A stretch of 64,000 bases of DNA from Lasiosphaeria ovina (lineage: Eukaryota > Ascomycota > Sordariomycetes > Sordariales > Lasiosphaeriaceae): positions 124,001-188,000 of the forward strand of contig JAULSN010000007.1 in assembly GCA_033439765.1 (NCBI GenBank), given 5' to 3'. This document shows positions 43,540-54,854 of the stretch, one piece after another. Both the position numbers and the translations under genes were made by a program. The number at the start of each line of letters is the position of its first letter. Position 1 is the first letter of the stretch. The notes under the pieces are model-generated. The model saw only the letters and a program-made list of their open reading frames with translations. It was not told the DNA's origin and ran no database searches.

Positions 43540-44612
43540 AAGACATCGATACCATTCGGTTACCCGGTCTTCGTTATATAGAGAATAGTTGACGGGAAAA
43601 TGAAGGGCCGCATAGTGGTCGACGTCAGAGCCCTTAATAAAATCACCTTACCAGTTACCTACCCACTCCCAAACCAAGATAAGATACTCCGCTCATAAAT
43701 CGGACGCAGGTACTTCACCGTCTTCGATGCTCTATTATTCTTCTATTAACTACCCATTTAGGGACCTCACCAAAACTGCATAGTACTAGTGGCACACCGA
43801 GGTCTAAAAATGATGAAGGTAGCCAGCATGGGCTTCAAGAACTCCCCCTCGTACACGCAGAGGTTCATGGACGCCAGGTTGAAGCCGTACAAACACTTTG
43901 CACGAGCGTGCATCGACGACCTCATCATCTTCAGCAACACCCCAGAAGAGCACTTAAAGCACGTCGAGACGATCCTCAAGCTATTCCAGGATCTCAATCT
44001 TATTACACACAAAGCAGTCAAAATAGGTGTAGTCAATTGATGAGTTGTAGAAGGAAGAAAGCAGTGCGCAGTGCCTTTCTTCCTGTAGGAAAATCCTGCC
44101 TTTGTGCATGTAGGCACTAGGCTTGTGTTGGCGAAGATCATCACCTGGAAAACATGTAACCCAATCGGTGTTACGCACAATGTAGCTTGTTTTATTCCAG
44201 TCTATCTCTCTAAGAAATGAAGGTGAAGAAGCCCTATTTATCCTTTGAACAGAAGACCGGTATTAGGCAACAACGTAGGCATCAAGGCCTCTATTCAAGC
44301 CGATCAGCGTTGGTGGCCTAATTGGTGGCAAAAGCATCACGGCCTCTGTAGGGGCCGGTCAGCGTGGTGGCAAAAGGGCGTTATTACGTAACAATTGGGC
44401 CTAGTTATGCAACAAATCTCGGCATCAACCCAAAGAAGTCGTTCTGCGGATTCCCATCCGTCAAACTTCTCAGGTTTAAAGTCGATGGACTAGGCCTATC
44501 AACCACAGCGGACAAAGTGGAAGCCATTGCGAAGATCAAAATGCCAACGTCAATCGATGCTCTAGAGACATATATCGGAATGATGGGCTTCCTCCGCAAG
44601 TTCGTCCCGTGA
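43540..44612 (+). pseudogene. gypsy element 1 reverse transcriptase, interrupted by a solo LTR
   Basis: MKGRIVVDVRALNKITLPVT, then YPLPNQDKIL at about 43,600; FTVFDALLFFY with broken codons; then YTQRFMDARLKPYKHFARAC and IDDLIIFSNTPEEHLKHVET. The catalytic IDD is intact at about 43,912. The LTR at 44,001-44,414 splits LFQDLNL from GINPKKSFCGFPSVKLL, after which GLGLSTTADKVEAI and IDALETYIGMMGFLRKFVP complete the palm and connection. Joining at the AATCT duplication restores continuous reading. Stops at 43,578, 43,696, 43,747 and 43,759 add further damage. Confidence 0.8.
44001..44414 (-). mobile_element. solo LTR, target duplication AATCT
   Basis: 414 bp. On the minus strand it begins TGTTGCATAACTAGGCCC and ends GTGTGTAATA. 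AATCT occurs on both sides (43,996-44,000 and 44,415-44,419). The final TA would be CA before a RIP-type change. It is not related to the other LTRs in the window. Confidence 0.75.
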
Positions 44613-44747
44613 TATCATCAGGAGGTCGCCCCTCTCCAGAGGAGAAAAACCGTCTCCCCAAAGGTCGGAAAGGAGAAAGGGACTATACCAGTGGGAAAGT
44701 CAAAAAGGGACAGGAAAGCCGCAACTTCGAAAGCCAAGTATAAGGGC

Positions 44748-45009
44748 TGTTGGGACAAGAGTGTCGAGAGTGGCAGAGGCAACAAAGGTTAGGCGGTATT
44801 GGTGTGCAGCACTGATCTCTAGCTCGCAGCGAAGTCTCTGCAAGCCCGTTCCTCCTTATATACGCACGGCCGAGAGCCCGTGCGTCCCTGAACCCTAGGT
44901 GGGCCTCCCCCACCCTACAGCGGGCTTCCCTACCCCTTTAGCGGGATCAATACGGGTCACGTGCCCTTCACGTGACGCCCTCCCCTGAAGTCCCTAAACG
45001 ACCCTGACA
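44748..45009 (-). mobile_element. probable solo LTR, no target duplication seen
   Basis: On the minus strand it runs from TGTCAGGGTCGTTTAGGG to TCTTGTCCCAACA, about 262 bp. It contains CACGTGA palindromes and GTATATAAGG as a TATA box. It lies between the linker and RNase H of gypsy element 1. The flanks (AGGGC and TCAAG) do not match, so either the ends are wrong or it arose by recombination between elements. Confidence 0.5.
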
Positions 45010-45014
45010 TCAAG

Positions 45015-45420
45015 TTCATACCCACGGAGGAAGAGATCAAGGCATTCGAGATCCTTCAATCCCAGCTCACCAAGCCAACCTACCTAGCTCACTGGAATCC
45101 CAAAAGACCAACTTTCATCAAGATTGACGCATCAAAACTAAAGATGGGGTCGATGGCTTTCCACATCGAGGATGACGTCAGGGACGGACGAACTATTATG
45201 CTCGACAAGGTCCAACCTATCATGTACCTCAGCCGCCGATTTACCAACAAAGAAAAGAACGAGTTGGAGGCCACCGAGCTCGAGGTTTCAGGCCTGGTGT
45301 GGACCTGCAAGAAGTTGAGGACATGGATCACCTCGTCAGAGCACCCGATAACCGTCCTGACCGATCATCAGGTCACGGGCAATATCCTCAAACAGTCGTC
45401 ATTAACCGCAACCGACCCAC
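45015..45420 (+). pseudogene. gypsy element 1 RNase H, truncated
   Basis: IKFIPTEEEIKAFEILQSQL, then PKRPTFIKIDASKLKMGSMA with the catalytic Asp, KVQPIMYLSRRFTNKEKNEL with the catalytic Glu region, and HPITVLTDHQVTGNILKQSS. The family normally continues into a tether and integrase. Here the frame diverges after DPPTSI at about 45,425. Confidence 0.75.
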
Positions 45421-45429
45421 CGACGTCAA

Positions 45430-46084
45430 TACGGAGAAACCAAAGCCAAGAAACGACTTCGCGCACGTACCTAAGCATAATGCCCAAACTCTCACGGTGG
45501 AGGAGGTGAAGGACATGGCCCAGAGACGAACTGAACTCATCAATGAACTGGAGGACTTCAAGCATCTCATTTTCATGAACATGAGTAGCAAGGGCGTCAA
45601 TGACGCGATGAAGGCCAACGCTGTGGAGTTGCAGGCTGAGTTGAACGACCTCAACGAGAAGCTAGCTCCATTCCCAGACATCATCAAATCATTGCCGACA
45701 CCAGAGAATCCCGAACCTGAGACGGGTGTTCCCAAAACCAAGCAAGAGATTTCTCAGCCTGACAGAAGGGACAACTCTGAGGAAGAAGATATCTATGGTG
45801 AGAATGACGGAGTGATGAACCGGACAGAGCTCACCGAAGCTGTCCAGGACCTTCAACAATTTAAAGAGCATGCTGGTGGACAAATGGAGAAGATCAAAAC
45901 ACAGCTGGGAGGATTCCAGGACGTCATGGGCGATGTCACGAACAAGCTTGGCGACACCGACGTCGTTGCACTTTCGAGACTCATGGCCAGAATGGACAAC
46001 GAGCTCAAGTCAACCATGGCTAAAGTACAAGAGCTCACCAAGCAGGACAGCAAGAAAATGAAGCTGGAGGAGATTGAAGACTAG
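45430..46084 (+). CDS. unassigned coiled-coil ORF at the truncation edge of gypsy element 1
   Basis: About 218 codons open to TAG at 46,082, in the frame that begins upstream at 45,299. The product is strongly helical and charged: LTVEEVKDMAQRRTELINEL, ANAVELQAELNDLNEKLAPF, TEAVQDLQQFKEHAGGQMEK, ALSRLMARMDNELKSTMAKV. Heptad-like leucines suggest a coiled coil. A stop-free stretch this long stands out beside broken retrotransposon sequence. It may be gag or another part of a second retroelement, or a cellular gene fragment. No motif decides. The first 40 codons overlap the RNase H relic out of frame. Confidence 0.35.
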
Positions 46085-46584
46085 AGACGGGCGTACAAAA
46101 AGAAGCTGAAGGAGCTCGACGACGAGGAACTGGGTCTGGTAGACGAAGCATAGGTTGGTGGACATTAAGGAGAACAAGGACGAGGTCACCACATGAGATT
46201 AATGAGATCGATTCTTGGGCGTATGATACCCATGAAAGGACATTTGAGGAATAAAACGAGATCAATTTGGAAGCCGTTGCAGGCTGCCTGAGGGCAGGTT
46301 GATGAGCACGGAAAGTCGACGAAGAGCTCAGCTCCGGTTTACCACCGCGAAGAGCTCCGAGGAGCCGGACAGGCTGGTGTGTTCAGATCGTCGTCCGGTT
46401 TGTTCATCTCGTCTGGACCATGGTCAGTATTTTAATCCTCGCCGCCTTCGCTGCTGCTGCCACCTGCGGATGATCATCGGACGGACACGCTTGGTTCCAG
46501 ATGGGGCTTTCGGGTTAGGGGAGCAGTCTTCACCGAACTTGATGCGTACAGGGCACCACAGCGCTAGAGAAGCTGTCGACTGGC
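46085..46584. other. no gene recognised
   Basis: Continues helical coding character briefly (KKLKELDDEELGLVDEA to about 46,150), then nothing recognisable up to the copia insertion site. Confidence 0.4.
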
Positions 46585-46589
46585 CTAAC

Positions 46590-46806
46590 TTTCAGAAGCC
46601 AAGGCATGCAAAAGCAGTCAAAAAGAGGGTATTCCAAGTGTGTGTATTCCGTTGTGTAGAAGGAAGAAAAGCTCTTCGCCCTGCAGGCCGGGGACCAGTG
46701 TAGAGCCTGTGGAAAAGGCGGTCTAATTAGGTGCCCTGTGCGCACCCTGCCCGGCCCCTGCCCGGACCCTCAAGACCATGCCAAATCCAGTATGGCCTTT
46801 CTAACA
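46590..46806 (-). repeat. copia 3' LTR
   Basis: 217 bp; minus strand from TGTTAGAAAGGCCATACT to GGCTTCTGAAA. The adjoining minus-strand sequence AACTAAGGGGGTG is the polypurine tract. It differs from the 5' LTR at three bases. Confidence 0.92.
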
Positions 46807-46829
46807 CACCCCCTTAGTTGAAGCTATTC

Positions 46830-49150
46830 CCGGCTTCAACTGCCTAAAGTAACCGTATGTAAAAGTAAACATACAAAATCCTTCCTTCCTTTCCGTGCCC
46901 TGAGGGCATTCATAACTCCCCAGGCAAATCCAAATGCCCAACCGGGGTTCCTTCCTCTTGCCTTCTAGCCACCAACTGCCGTGATACGTCCTGTAGGTTC
47001 ATCTGATGCACGAACTCCGTGAAGGCGTTGTTTTGTAGTGCCTTCGTCAGGCCGTTAGCGATTATTTCTGCGCTCTTCGTATACACTGCCTTTATATGCC
47101 TAAGCCTGTATTCCTGCCGTAGCTAGTGGTTGTAAATATTAATATGCCGAAGGTTCGTCTTCAACTGGGAGATCTCTTCTGTTAATAACCGAATAGTCAT
47201 GCGGTTGTTATATTCGACGGTGATGCGGTGGTCCTTAAGGTTGACGTGCAGCTCCTTCAGTAGCCTGCTGATATATAGGGCTTCCTTTATGGCCTACGAG
47301 AGAGCAAGCAACTCCGCCTCGGTGGTTGAAGTCGTTACGGTGGCCTGTTTATTCGCCCTCCAGCCGATTATGCCCCCAAAAAGCTTCATAGCGTAGGCTT
47401 GTGAGCTCTTCCGGTCTACCGAGTTGTCCCCGAAGGAAGCGTTACTGGCCACCCTGAAGTTATCGTCGCCTCCGAACTGTAGGGCTAGATGACTGGTACG
47501 AAGTAGGTAGCCGAGGACCCGGTCAGCCGCCTTGTGGTGCTCCGGGCCGGGGTTAGTCGTGAAGCGAGAGAGCCGGGAGACGGCGAAAGCCACGTCCGGG
47601 CGAGTGATGACGGCGGTATATATGATAGAGCCGACCTTCCGCATATACCGTAGGATGTCGGCCTTCTTCGCGAGAGCTTTATAGGGTAATAGCTCCTCCC
47701 TCGCTATAGGCGTACTGGTGGGCGGTATAGGTGATATGTCGGTAAGGGCACCTATTTTGGTAATATATAAAGACTATGATAACCATAGGCGCCGCTTGGC
47801 CCTGTTACGGAGGATCTTAATACCTAGGAACTACTACAAATCATCCCCACCCGTAAGCTGGAAGCGGGCCTTGAGCTTCTCGATAGCTTCGAGAGCTTCC
47901 TTCCTCTATTACTCCCTAAAGGCGAGGACGATATTATCTATATAGAAGAAAATGATCACGCCGTTATTAGTAAAGGCATACGGTTCGTAAGGGACGGGGC
48001 TATAGCCTAGGGTCTTAAGTACCCCGGAGAGTGCCCTCTACTAAAGAAGTAGTAATCTCCTGAGTCTATATAGAGCCTTATTGAGCCTTAAAACGGTGCC
48101 CGGCTTCTTGTGCCCCGGTGGTATACGTATATAAACCTCCTCGTTTAGGGAGGCATTTACGAAGGTATTGACGGCGTTATATTATAGGAGCTCAAGGTCG
48201 AAGCGTATAGCTATCGCTATAATCGTACGGAAGGACCGGCCGGCTAGGGTTATAGCGTAATTGCTTTCCGAGAGGTTCTTCGGCTATTGATCTCCCCGGA
48301 TAACTAGTCGGGCCTTATATTTAATAAACCTTCCGTATTTATCGAACTTGTAGACGTATACCCACCTATAATCTAGGACCTTAATGCCTTTCAGGCCTCG
48401 TTATAGGACCTCTACCTACGAACGTATCTCTATATGACTCTATAGATATGCCCTCTCTACGTCTTCGAAGAGGTTCCCTATAGGGTAGTCCTTCAAGTCC
48501 CCGTGGTAACCCGGTGGGTCCAGGAGGTCCCGGCGGTATATAGATAACGGGGTCTTTAGCAACCGTTCGACCTGTGCCCTCGTAAGGGTCTTCCTTCCTA
48601 GGGTCCCTACCCTGGAAGACAATATGCCTATATGGAAAGACCCATTCTAATGCTCCTGAATACTGAGCTTGGCTGCCCGGGTTTTCCCCGGATCAGCCCC
48701 CGGCCCGTATTCTGCCGTTATACTAAGCTTAGCTGCCCGGGTTTCCCTAAGGTCGGCCCCCGGCCCGTATAATATAATCGCCCTAGCTAGTATAGCTGTA
48801 GGCGGCGACTGTGGTGGTGTAGGGAGCGACCCGCTGCCCTTCCCTCCTGCCGTGTGGCTTCCGTATGGCTTAGGGACCTCCCTATACGCTACGATCTTAT
48901 CCTCTATAACGCCGTCGTCATCCTCTGGTATATTAGTAATATCCCTAATATCTTCCTAGTCCCCGGGGGTGGCTACTACTTCCTCAATATTAGGTTCCCT
49001 AACCGTAAGGGCCTTAAGGTGGTTCGCGAGGGCTATAGGGTCCATTTCCCGGACGTCTTACGCTAGGGTTTCCAGCTTACCGTTAAATATAGTATTCTCG
49101 TCGAAGATGACGTCCCGGGTAACGATAACTATATTCTTTAAAGGCACCCA
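46830..49150 (-). pseudogene. copia reverse transcriptase and RNase H (pol, 3' half)
   Basis: On the minus strand: the end of integrase (VPLKNIVIVTRDVIFDE, 49,150), then RT blocks NAVNTFVNASLNEEVYIRIP and PGHKKPGTVLRLNKALYRL (48,180-48,060), the catalytic region FFYIDNIVLAFRE (47,940) and FQLTGGDD. RNase H follows: RKVGSIIYTAVITRPDVAFA, VSRLSRFTTNPGPEHHKAAD, RKSSQAYAMKLFGGIIGWRA and STTEAELLALS (47,640-47,295). RT's YVDD box reads YIDN, so one catalytic Asp is lost. Stops and CTA/TAG codons are frequent. Confidence 0.88.
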
Positions 49151-49195
49151 CACCCTATAGATATTGGTCGCTATATAGCCGATGAGGTAGCCGAT

Positions 49196-49459
49196 TGTAA
49201 GGAAAGAGCACCCCAAGCACGTGCGCACACCTTTGTGTGCGCCCACCACCTGTCACCAACTGGCCAGACCACTGCCAGTTGGCACAGCTACTGCCGTCAC
49301 AAAGAACGGAGCCCCTAAGCATGTATATAAGCAGCGGCCCTCGCCCACCTTCCTTTACGAGGGCCAGGTTGAAGTCTTACACCAATGCTACTCATTGCTC
49401 GCCCTTCTTCTTGCCTACATTATGACCACCTTGATCAGGCGTACCTGCCCTCTCTTACA
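49196..49459 (+). repeat. gypsy element 2 5' LTR
   Basis: 264 bp, TGTAAGGAAAGAGC to CCTCTCTTACA. Contains TATATAAG at 49,324 and, about 40 bp later, AGGTTGAAG (49,366-49,374), which pairs with the primer site. It differs from the 3' LTR at five bases. Confidence 0.93.
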
Positions 49460-49462
49460 ATT

Positions 49463-49471
49463 CTTCAACCT
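49463..49471 (+). promoter_or_regulatory. putative self-primer binding site of gypsy element 2
   Basis: CTTCAACCT, starting 4 nt after the LTR, is the exact complement of AGGTTGAAG at 49,366-49,374, placed where the RNA 5' end would be expected after the TATA box. Tf1/sushi-type chromoviruses prime with their own RNA 5' end in this way. Confidence 0.55.
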
Positions 49472-49502
49472 CCCTACCACCGGTAACGATCGAGCCGGTC
49501 AC

Positions 49503-50700
49503 TATGGCAGGTAATACTCGTAGAAAGGGGAGAGCCACTCCTTAGGCCAGTTTAACCTAACAAGCGACCCTCGAGGATTTGAACGACCCCGTATAGGACT
49601 CTCCTACGCCCTCTACTAGTATGGATCCCTAGTAGCTCCAAGCCTTAATATTATAGGCGATGACTAACTTTTCTGCCGGCCTAGGCAACCTTGGAACTAC
49701 TCTGGCTAACCTAGGACCTCAAGGAGGCCTGTCCCGGCCGAAAGACGACCGCCCCCCTACCTACGTAGTCGGCAAGCTCAAGCTCGACGCCTCCCTCCAG
49801 GATAAGGAAGACTGGCTCCTAGCCACCGAATAAGGAAACGCAACCCGCCTAGACCGACCTCAATAGCTCCAAGTCCAGTGGGCCAGTACTTGGATGGAGC
49901 CAGAAGCGCAGCAGTAGTAGCGGGCCTACTAGAAGCAGCTCCACGAAGGGGACTTCGAGCGGATCACCTGGCAGGAGTTCAAAGAATACGTTAATACGGA
50001 CTACCTCGGTAGTAAATCCGGCGAAGTACAAGTACATAAAGAATGGCTAGCATATACTTAACGCGGCCGGTCCCCTTAGGAATTCTACCGCGAATGGTCT
50101 ACGCTAGTGAGGCACCTGCCGGATATGGACATTAATACCACCTTTATGGCCCGGGACTATTAGATCAAACTTAACCGCTTCTACCACAATCGATATGCCG
50201 AGGCCGTCCCTAACGTTACCTCGGTAAAGGAGTGCGCTGAGTGGTGTGAGCGGATCTGGCTCGCCCGGGCCTACCTAAGGAACGGTAACGATAAAGAAAC
50301 GTACCGGAAAAGGCTGGGCTCCCCCACCAGCCTTAGCGAGGCCCGAAAACTACACCGTACGACGGAGGAACCGTACTCCGGACCCCGCCATAATAAAGCC
50401 CGGATTCAACGTAGGGAGCTTCGGGGCTCCCCCATACCAGACCAACCCGTTACCTACGCCCCACCCGCTACTGGGCCGAACGCCCAGGCACCGCTCCGCG
50501 CTAGGGAGCCTCCTATATGCTATAACTATAGCAAAGTAGGGTATATGTAACGCCAGTGTACCCTCCCGCCTCGGCGCCCTACGGCCGTACCAGGCCCGGA
50601 CGCCAAGGTCCAGAGAATCGAGGTAGGGGACTACGGAGACCTCGAGGACCCGTACCCGGAACCCTCTAACTCCGAAAACGACTCGGGAAACGGGAGCTGG
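49503..50700 (+). pseudogene. gypsy element 2 gag
   Basis: Starts ATGGCAGGTAATACTCG at 49,503. Blocks: LGNLGTTLANLGPQGGL, TYVVGKLKLDASLQDKEDWL, GDFERITWQEFKEYVNTDYL, EFYREWSTLVRHLPDMDINT, KECAEWCERIWLARAYLRNG. These match a chromovirus capsid. The zinc knuckle at 50,518-50,559 reads C-Y-N-Y-S-K-V-G-Y-M-stop-R-Q-C: of the CCHC ligands, the second Cys and the His have become Tyr (TGT to TAT and CAT to TAT), both RIP-type changes. At least ten stops precede it. Confidence 0.8.
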
Positions 50701-50809
50701 TAGACGATAACCCCGATCGATCTACCCAGGCCATCTACGACGGGGTAAAGCCGGGCCCTACCTTTACTATCTAAGGTAGTACTCGCTCCTGGCGCCGTGG
50801 CTAGAAGGC

Positions 50810-53800
50810 CGTACTACTAACGGTAGTCATTAATGCCGATACGGGGGCCCAAGTCAATTGCGTAGATTACCGGTTCTGCCGGGTACATCATATCCCTATA
50901 CTCCCGGAGGCCGAAGGCCTCGACCTACCGTAGCTTATTAACCCTGACGGTAGCCGGATTAAGAACTACGGTATTTTCCACCTTACTCTCTAACTCACTA
51001 ACATATACGGGAACCCCCGTACCGTATCTCAATTCTTCTACGGGGTTAAGCGGCCAAAGGGGGCCCCACCAATACTATAGGGGAACCCGGGTATGGGATT
51101 AGAGGGCGTAGTTCTTCATACCGCCCTTAACGCCTTCGAATAGGGCCGTTACTCGGAGATCCTACTGGGGGAATTCGCCCGAGACGTCCTTGACGGCGCA
51201 CCCGCCTTTACGGCCATAGTCTCCAACGTAGTTATCGGGCCCGAGGAGGACCATATCGATACCCTCGACGGCCCGATATAGGAGCCAAACCCAGAACCTT
51301 TACCCCCGGAGCTTGCATACCGAATAACTATCTTCTCGGAATAAGCAGCTCAGGAACCTAACACCCTAGAAGGAGCGGAGCACTATATCGACCTTAAAGA
51401 AGGATCCACGCTACCGTAGGGCTATATTTACCCCCTAAGCCAGGCCCAGCTTAACGAACTCGCCGCCTATATTCGGGAAAACCTCGCTAACGGCCGTATC
51501 GTAGAAAGCAGCAGCCCTACCGGAGCCCCGGTTATCTTTATCCCTAAGAAGGATGGGACCCTACGGTTATGCGTTAACTACTAGGGCCTAAATAAGATCA
51601 CTATTAAGAACCGGTACCCGCTACCGCTAATTAGTGACCTTATAGACCGTCTTACCGGCGCCCGGTTCTTCACCAAGCTTGACCTTAAGGATACGTACCA
51701 CCGGATCCGAATCCGCCGGGCCGATTAGTAGAAAACAGCCTTCAAGACCCGGTACGGGCAATTCGAATATACAGTCATACCGTTCGGCTTAACTAACGCG
51801 CCGGCCACCTTCTAAGCCTATATTAATAGGGCCTTAGCCGGCCTAGTAGATATGTTTTGTATCGTCTACCTCGATAATATCCTTATCTACTCCACTACCC
51901 GTAAGGAGCATACCCGCCATATCCTAGAGGTACTCGACCGTCTCGAATAAGCCTAGCTCTTCGCTAAACGGTCAAAATGCTCCTTCTACCAGGACCAAGT
52001 CGAGTTCCTAGGCTTTATTATTAACCACCAAGGTATCTCAATGGACCTCGAGCGGGTTAAGGCAATCCAAGAATAGCCCGCACCCTAGTCAATACGAGAG
52101 ATATAAGTCTTCCTCGGATTCGCCAACTTCTACCGCCGGTTTATCTAGGGGTATTCTAGGATTATAGCCCTTATTACCGTACTACTAAAAGGAGAGGCTA
52201 CTAACCCTTTCCGATGGCCCCTAGAGGCCGATACCGCCTTCAACCACCTCAAAGTAGCGTTTAGTTAAGTAGGTTTCCTTACCTACTAGGATCCAACCCG
52301 CTAGACTAGAGTCGAGACCGATACTAGTAATAAGGCGATCTCCGGGATCCTCTTATAGCTAGTCGACTCTTAATAGCGCCCCATAGCCTATTAGTTAAGG
52401 AAGCTCACCGATACCGAGCTCCGGTAGGCTACCGGGCAGAAGGAACTTATCGCTATTATCGAGTCCCTCGAGTACTGGGGCCACTACCTAGGCGGCACCG
52501 ACTAGAGGTTCGTAGTTCTCACCGATTACGAGGCCTTAAAAGGGGTAATCGCAGCCCCAGCCCGAGACCTCAAGGGCCGCTTAGCTAGATAGGTATACCG
52601 CCTATCTCCTTTCAATTTCGACCTCGAATATCGACCTAGGGCTACTAACCCCGCCGACCCCCTTTCAAGAAGACCGGACTATATAGTAGGAGAGATTGCC
52701 TACGACGATATATTACCCACCTTAACGAAGAAGCTATAGTTGGCTAGGGAGTTACTAGTAATAGTGAGGGTAATCGTAGCCCAGATCAAGGCCGGGGTAT
52801 AGAAGAAGTCGTACTCCCGGAAATACCGTAGAGCGGTAAGACGAGTTAAATAGACCCTTTAATATCCTCGAGTTAAAGGTATAGCTAGGGTTTCGGCTAT
52901 AACGCGCTTTGCCCTCGGGGCTACCGGACGCGTAGCGTTTAATAAAGCGGAGCCCCGGGAAAGGAGCCACTAGCGGGACGGAAGCACCCCGACGGAGGGG
53001 CTAGGACGCCGTACTAGGAGAACTACTACGGACTCGCCAGAGTAGACGGTCTCGCCGGGGCGGTCAGATTAGAGGGTCGAGGGGCAACTAAAGCTAGACG
53101 CTCAGGGTGCCGACCTGTTGATTCCTTACGCGGTTACGGTAGAGGTTTGCGCCGGTGAGGTAGCTAAGGAATAGGATCCTAGGTATAGATTCTATAGGTC
53201 GATTATCGCCCTATAGAAAGGGGATCTCGAATATAGAAGCCGTATTAAGGAGGTGCTCGAGGATCAAAGAAACGCGGGTACTAGGCCCATAGGGAAACTA
53301 GGGAATAACAATACGCGTATGGGTACTGGATTCCAGGGTAGACCAGGAAATAACAGCGTTAATAACGCGGGTACTAGGCCCATAGGGAAACCAGGGAATA
53401 ATAATATAAGGCGTATGGGTACTGGGTTCTAGGGTAGACTAGGAAACGATAGCGTTAATAATGAGGGGGCCCTCCGATATAAAGGTAGGCTGGTGATCCT
53501 AGTAGCGCTAGTAGTACGAAGAGAGCTAATACGCTTATACTACGATGACCCTAGAGCCGGGCATTTTGGGAGCCACAAGATAGTGGACCTATTAAAATGA
53601 AGATTCTACTAGGAAAATCTAGACGTAGAAGTATAAGCTTATACAAAATAATGCTAGGTATGCCTCGGTAACCGATAACTAAGGTACAAGCCATACGGGA
53701 AGCTCAGCTCCCTACCGCTACCTACCCAACCTTTCGAAGAGATCAGCCTAGATTTCATCACGAAGCTACCCCCTTACCAGTATAAGGACCGTATCGTAGA

Positions 53801-54800
53801 TGCCATCCTAGTAGTTGTGGACCGGTTCACGAAAACCGCGCTCTTTATCCCAACTACTACTACGATTACGGCAGCCGAGTTAGCCCAGCTACTCTACGAG
53901 CATGTGGAATGCCGATTTGGCATACCAATAGGTATGGTCTCCGACCGAGATTCCCTATTACCTAGCAATTTCTGGGTAGAGCTCTCCAAAGCTCGCCAAG
54001 TCAAGCAGAGGCTCTTAATAGCCTACCACCCGCAGACCGATGGCCAGTCGGAACGAACATACCAAAGCCTATAGCACTATTTAAGGTGCTTTACCAACGA
54101 AGAGGCCTAGTAGGTACTACTACTCTACGAAGCGGAGTTTATGTATAATAATAGCGTATACGTAACTATCGGAGCGAGCCCGTTCGAGGCCTTATACGGC
54201 TATAATCCTCGGATGGCGTATTACGTACCCTCTATACAGCTGAAGGTGTAAGGGGTTCACGAGCGGCTGAGTAAGCTAGTATACCTAAGGGAGAGGTTGT
54301 ACCACCACTAGCAGAAGGTAGTAGACTCCCAGAAGAAATACTACGACGCACGATACTAGTGGATCGAATTCGAAGTAGGAGAGATAGTTGGACTCTCTAT
54401 ATAGAATTTCCGATTCAAGGTAGGAAGGAAGCTAGTACCAAGGTTCATCCTAGTCAAGATCACGGAAAGGATCGGCACGCAGGCATACCGGGTCGAACTA
54501 CCAGCCAAGTACGCCCGACTCCATGATGTCTTCCCAGTCTCCCTATTAGAAAAGTGGTCGGTAGCCGAAGGCCAGAAGGTACTACCACTACCAGAGCTAG
54601 TAGAAGGAGAGGAGGAGTGGGAAGTAGAAGACATCGTGGAACATAAGGATGAAGGAGAACGAAAAAGGTTCCTAGTCAAATAGGCAGGCTGGCTAGCAGA
54701 ATACAATACCTAGGAACCTAGGGAACACTTGGCCAACGCACAGAAGGTACTACAACGATACGAGAAAAAAGCAAAACAAAGGCACAGGAAGTGGAATGAC
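50810..54800 (+). pseudogene. gypsy element 2 pol: protease, RT, RNase H, integrase, chromodomain
   Basis: Protease: NADTGAQVNC at about 50,832 and SEILLGEFARDV. RT: AGAPVIFIPKKDG-type segment, LRLCVNY, GLNKITIKNRYPLPLISDLI, FFTKLDLKDTYHRIRIR, VIPFGLTNAPATF and IVYLDNILIYS (51,861-51,893), where the YLDD box has become YLDN. RNase H: DTSNKAISGIL, ELIAIIESLEYWGHYLGG. Integrase: AGHFGSHKIVDLLK, LDFITKLPPYQYKDRIVDA, the intact stretch 53,817-54,074 with VVDRFTKTALFIP, SDRDSLLPSNFW and HPQTDGQSERTYQSL. C-terminus: VEDIVEHKDEGERKRFLVK then AGWLAEYNT, a chromodomain. Ends at TAA 54,802. Confidence 0.9.
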
Positions 54801-54854
54801 TAAAAAGTCATTAATCCACGAGCACGACCCGCAGGCCGTGCCCATGAACCAAGA

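Larger units (their letters stand above)
40067..45420 (+). mobile_element. Ty3/gypsy element 1, truncated at the 3' end
   Basis: Starts with an LTR (40,067-40,382), followed by gag, protease, reverse transcriptase and RNase H relics in gypsy order. It stops inside RNase H near 45,420; integrase and the 3' LTR are missing. Two solo LTRs are nested in it. It is less damaged than the elements further right: long open stretches remain, broken by perhaps a dozen stops. LTR sequence in opposite orientation at 36,577 shows that the family has another insertion nearby. Confidence 0.8.

Noticed and set aside
44748..45009. Confident target duplication for this LTR
   Set aside because: The 5-bp flanks differ (AGGGC and TCAAG). 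Shifting the ends does not yield a match.
49503..54800. Genetic code change (TAG read as sense) in gypsy element 2
   Set aside because: TAG codons are abundant in one frame, but nuclear genes nearby use TAG normally as a stop or not at all, and the pattern fits RIP of CAG and TGG.
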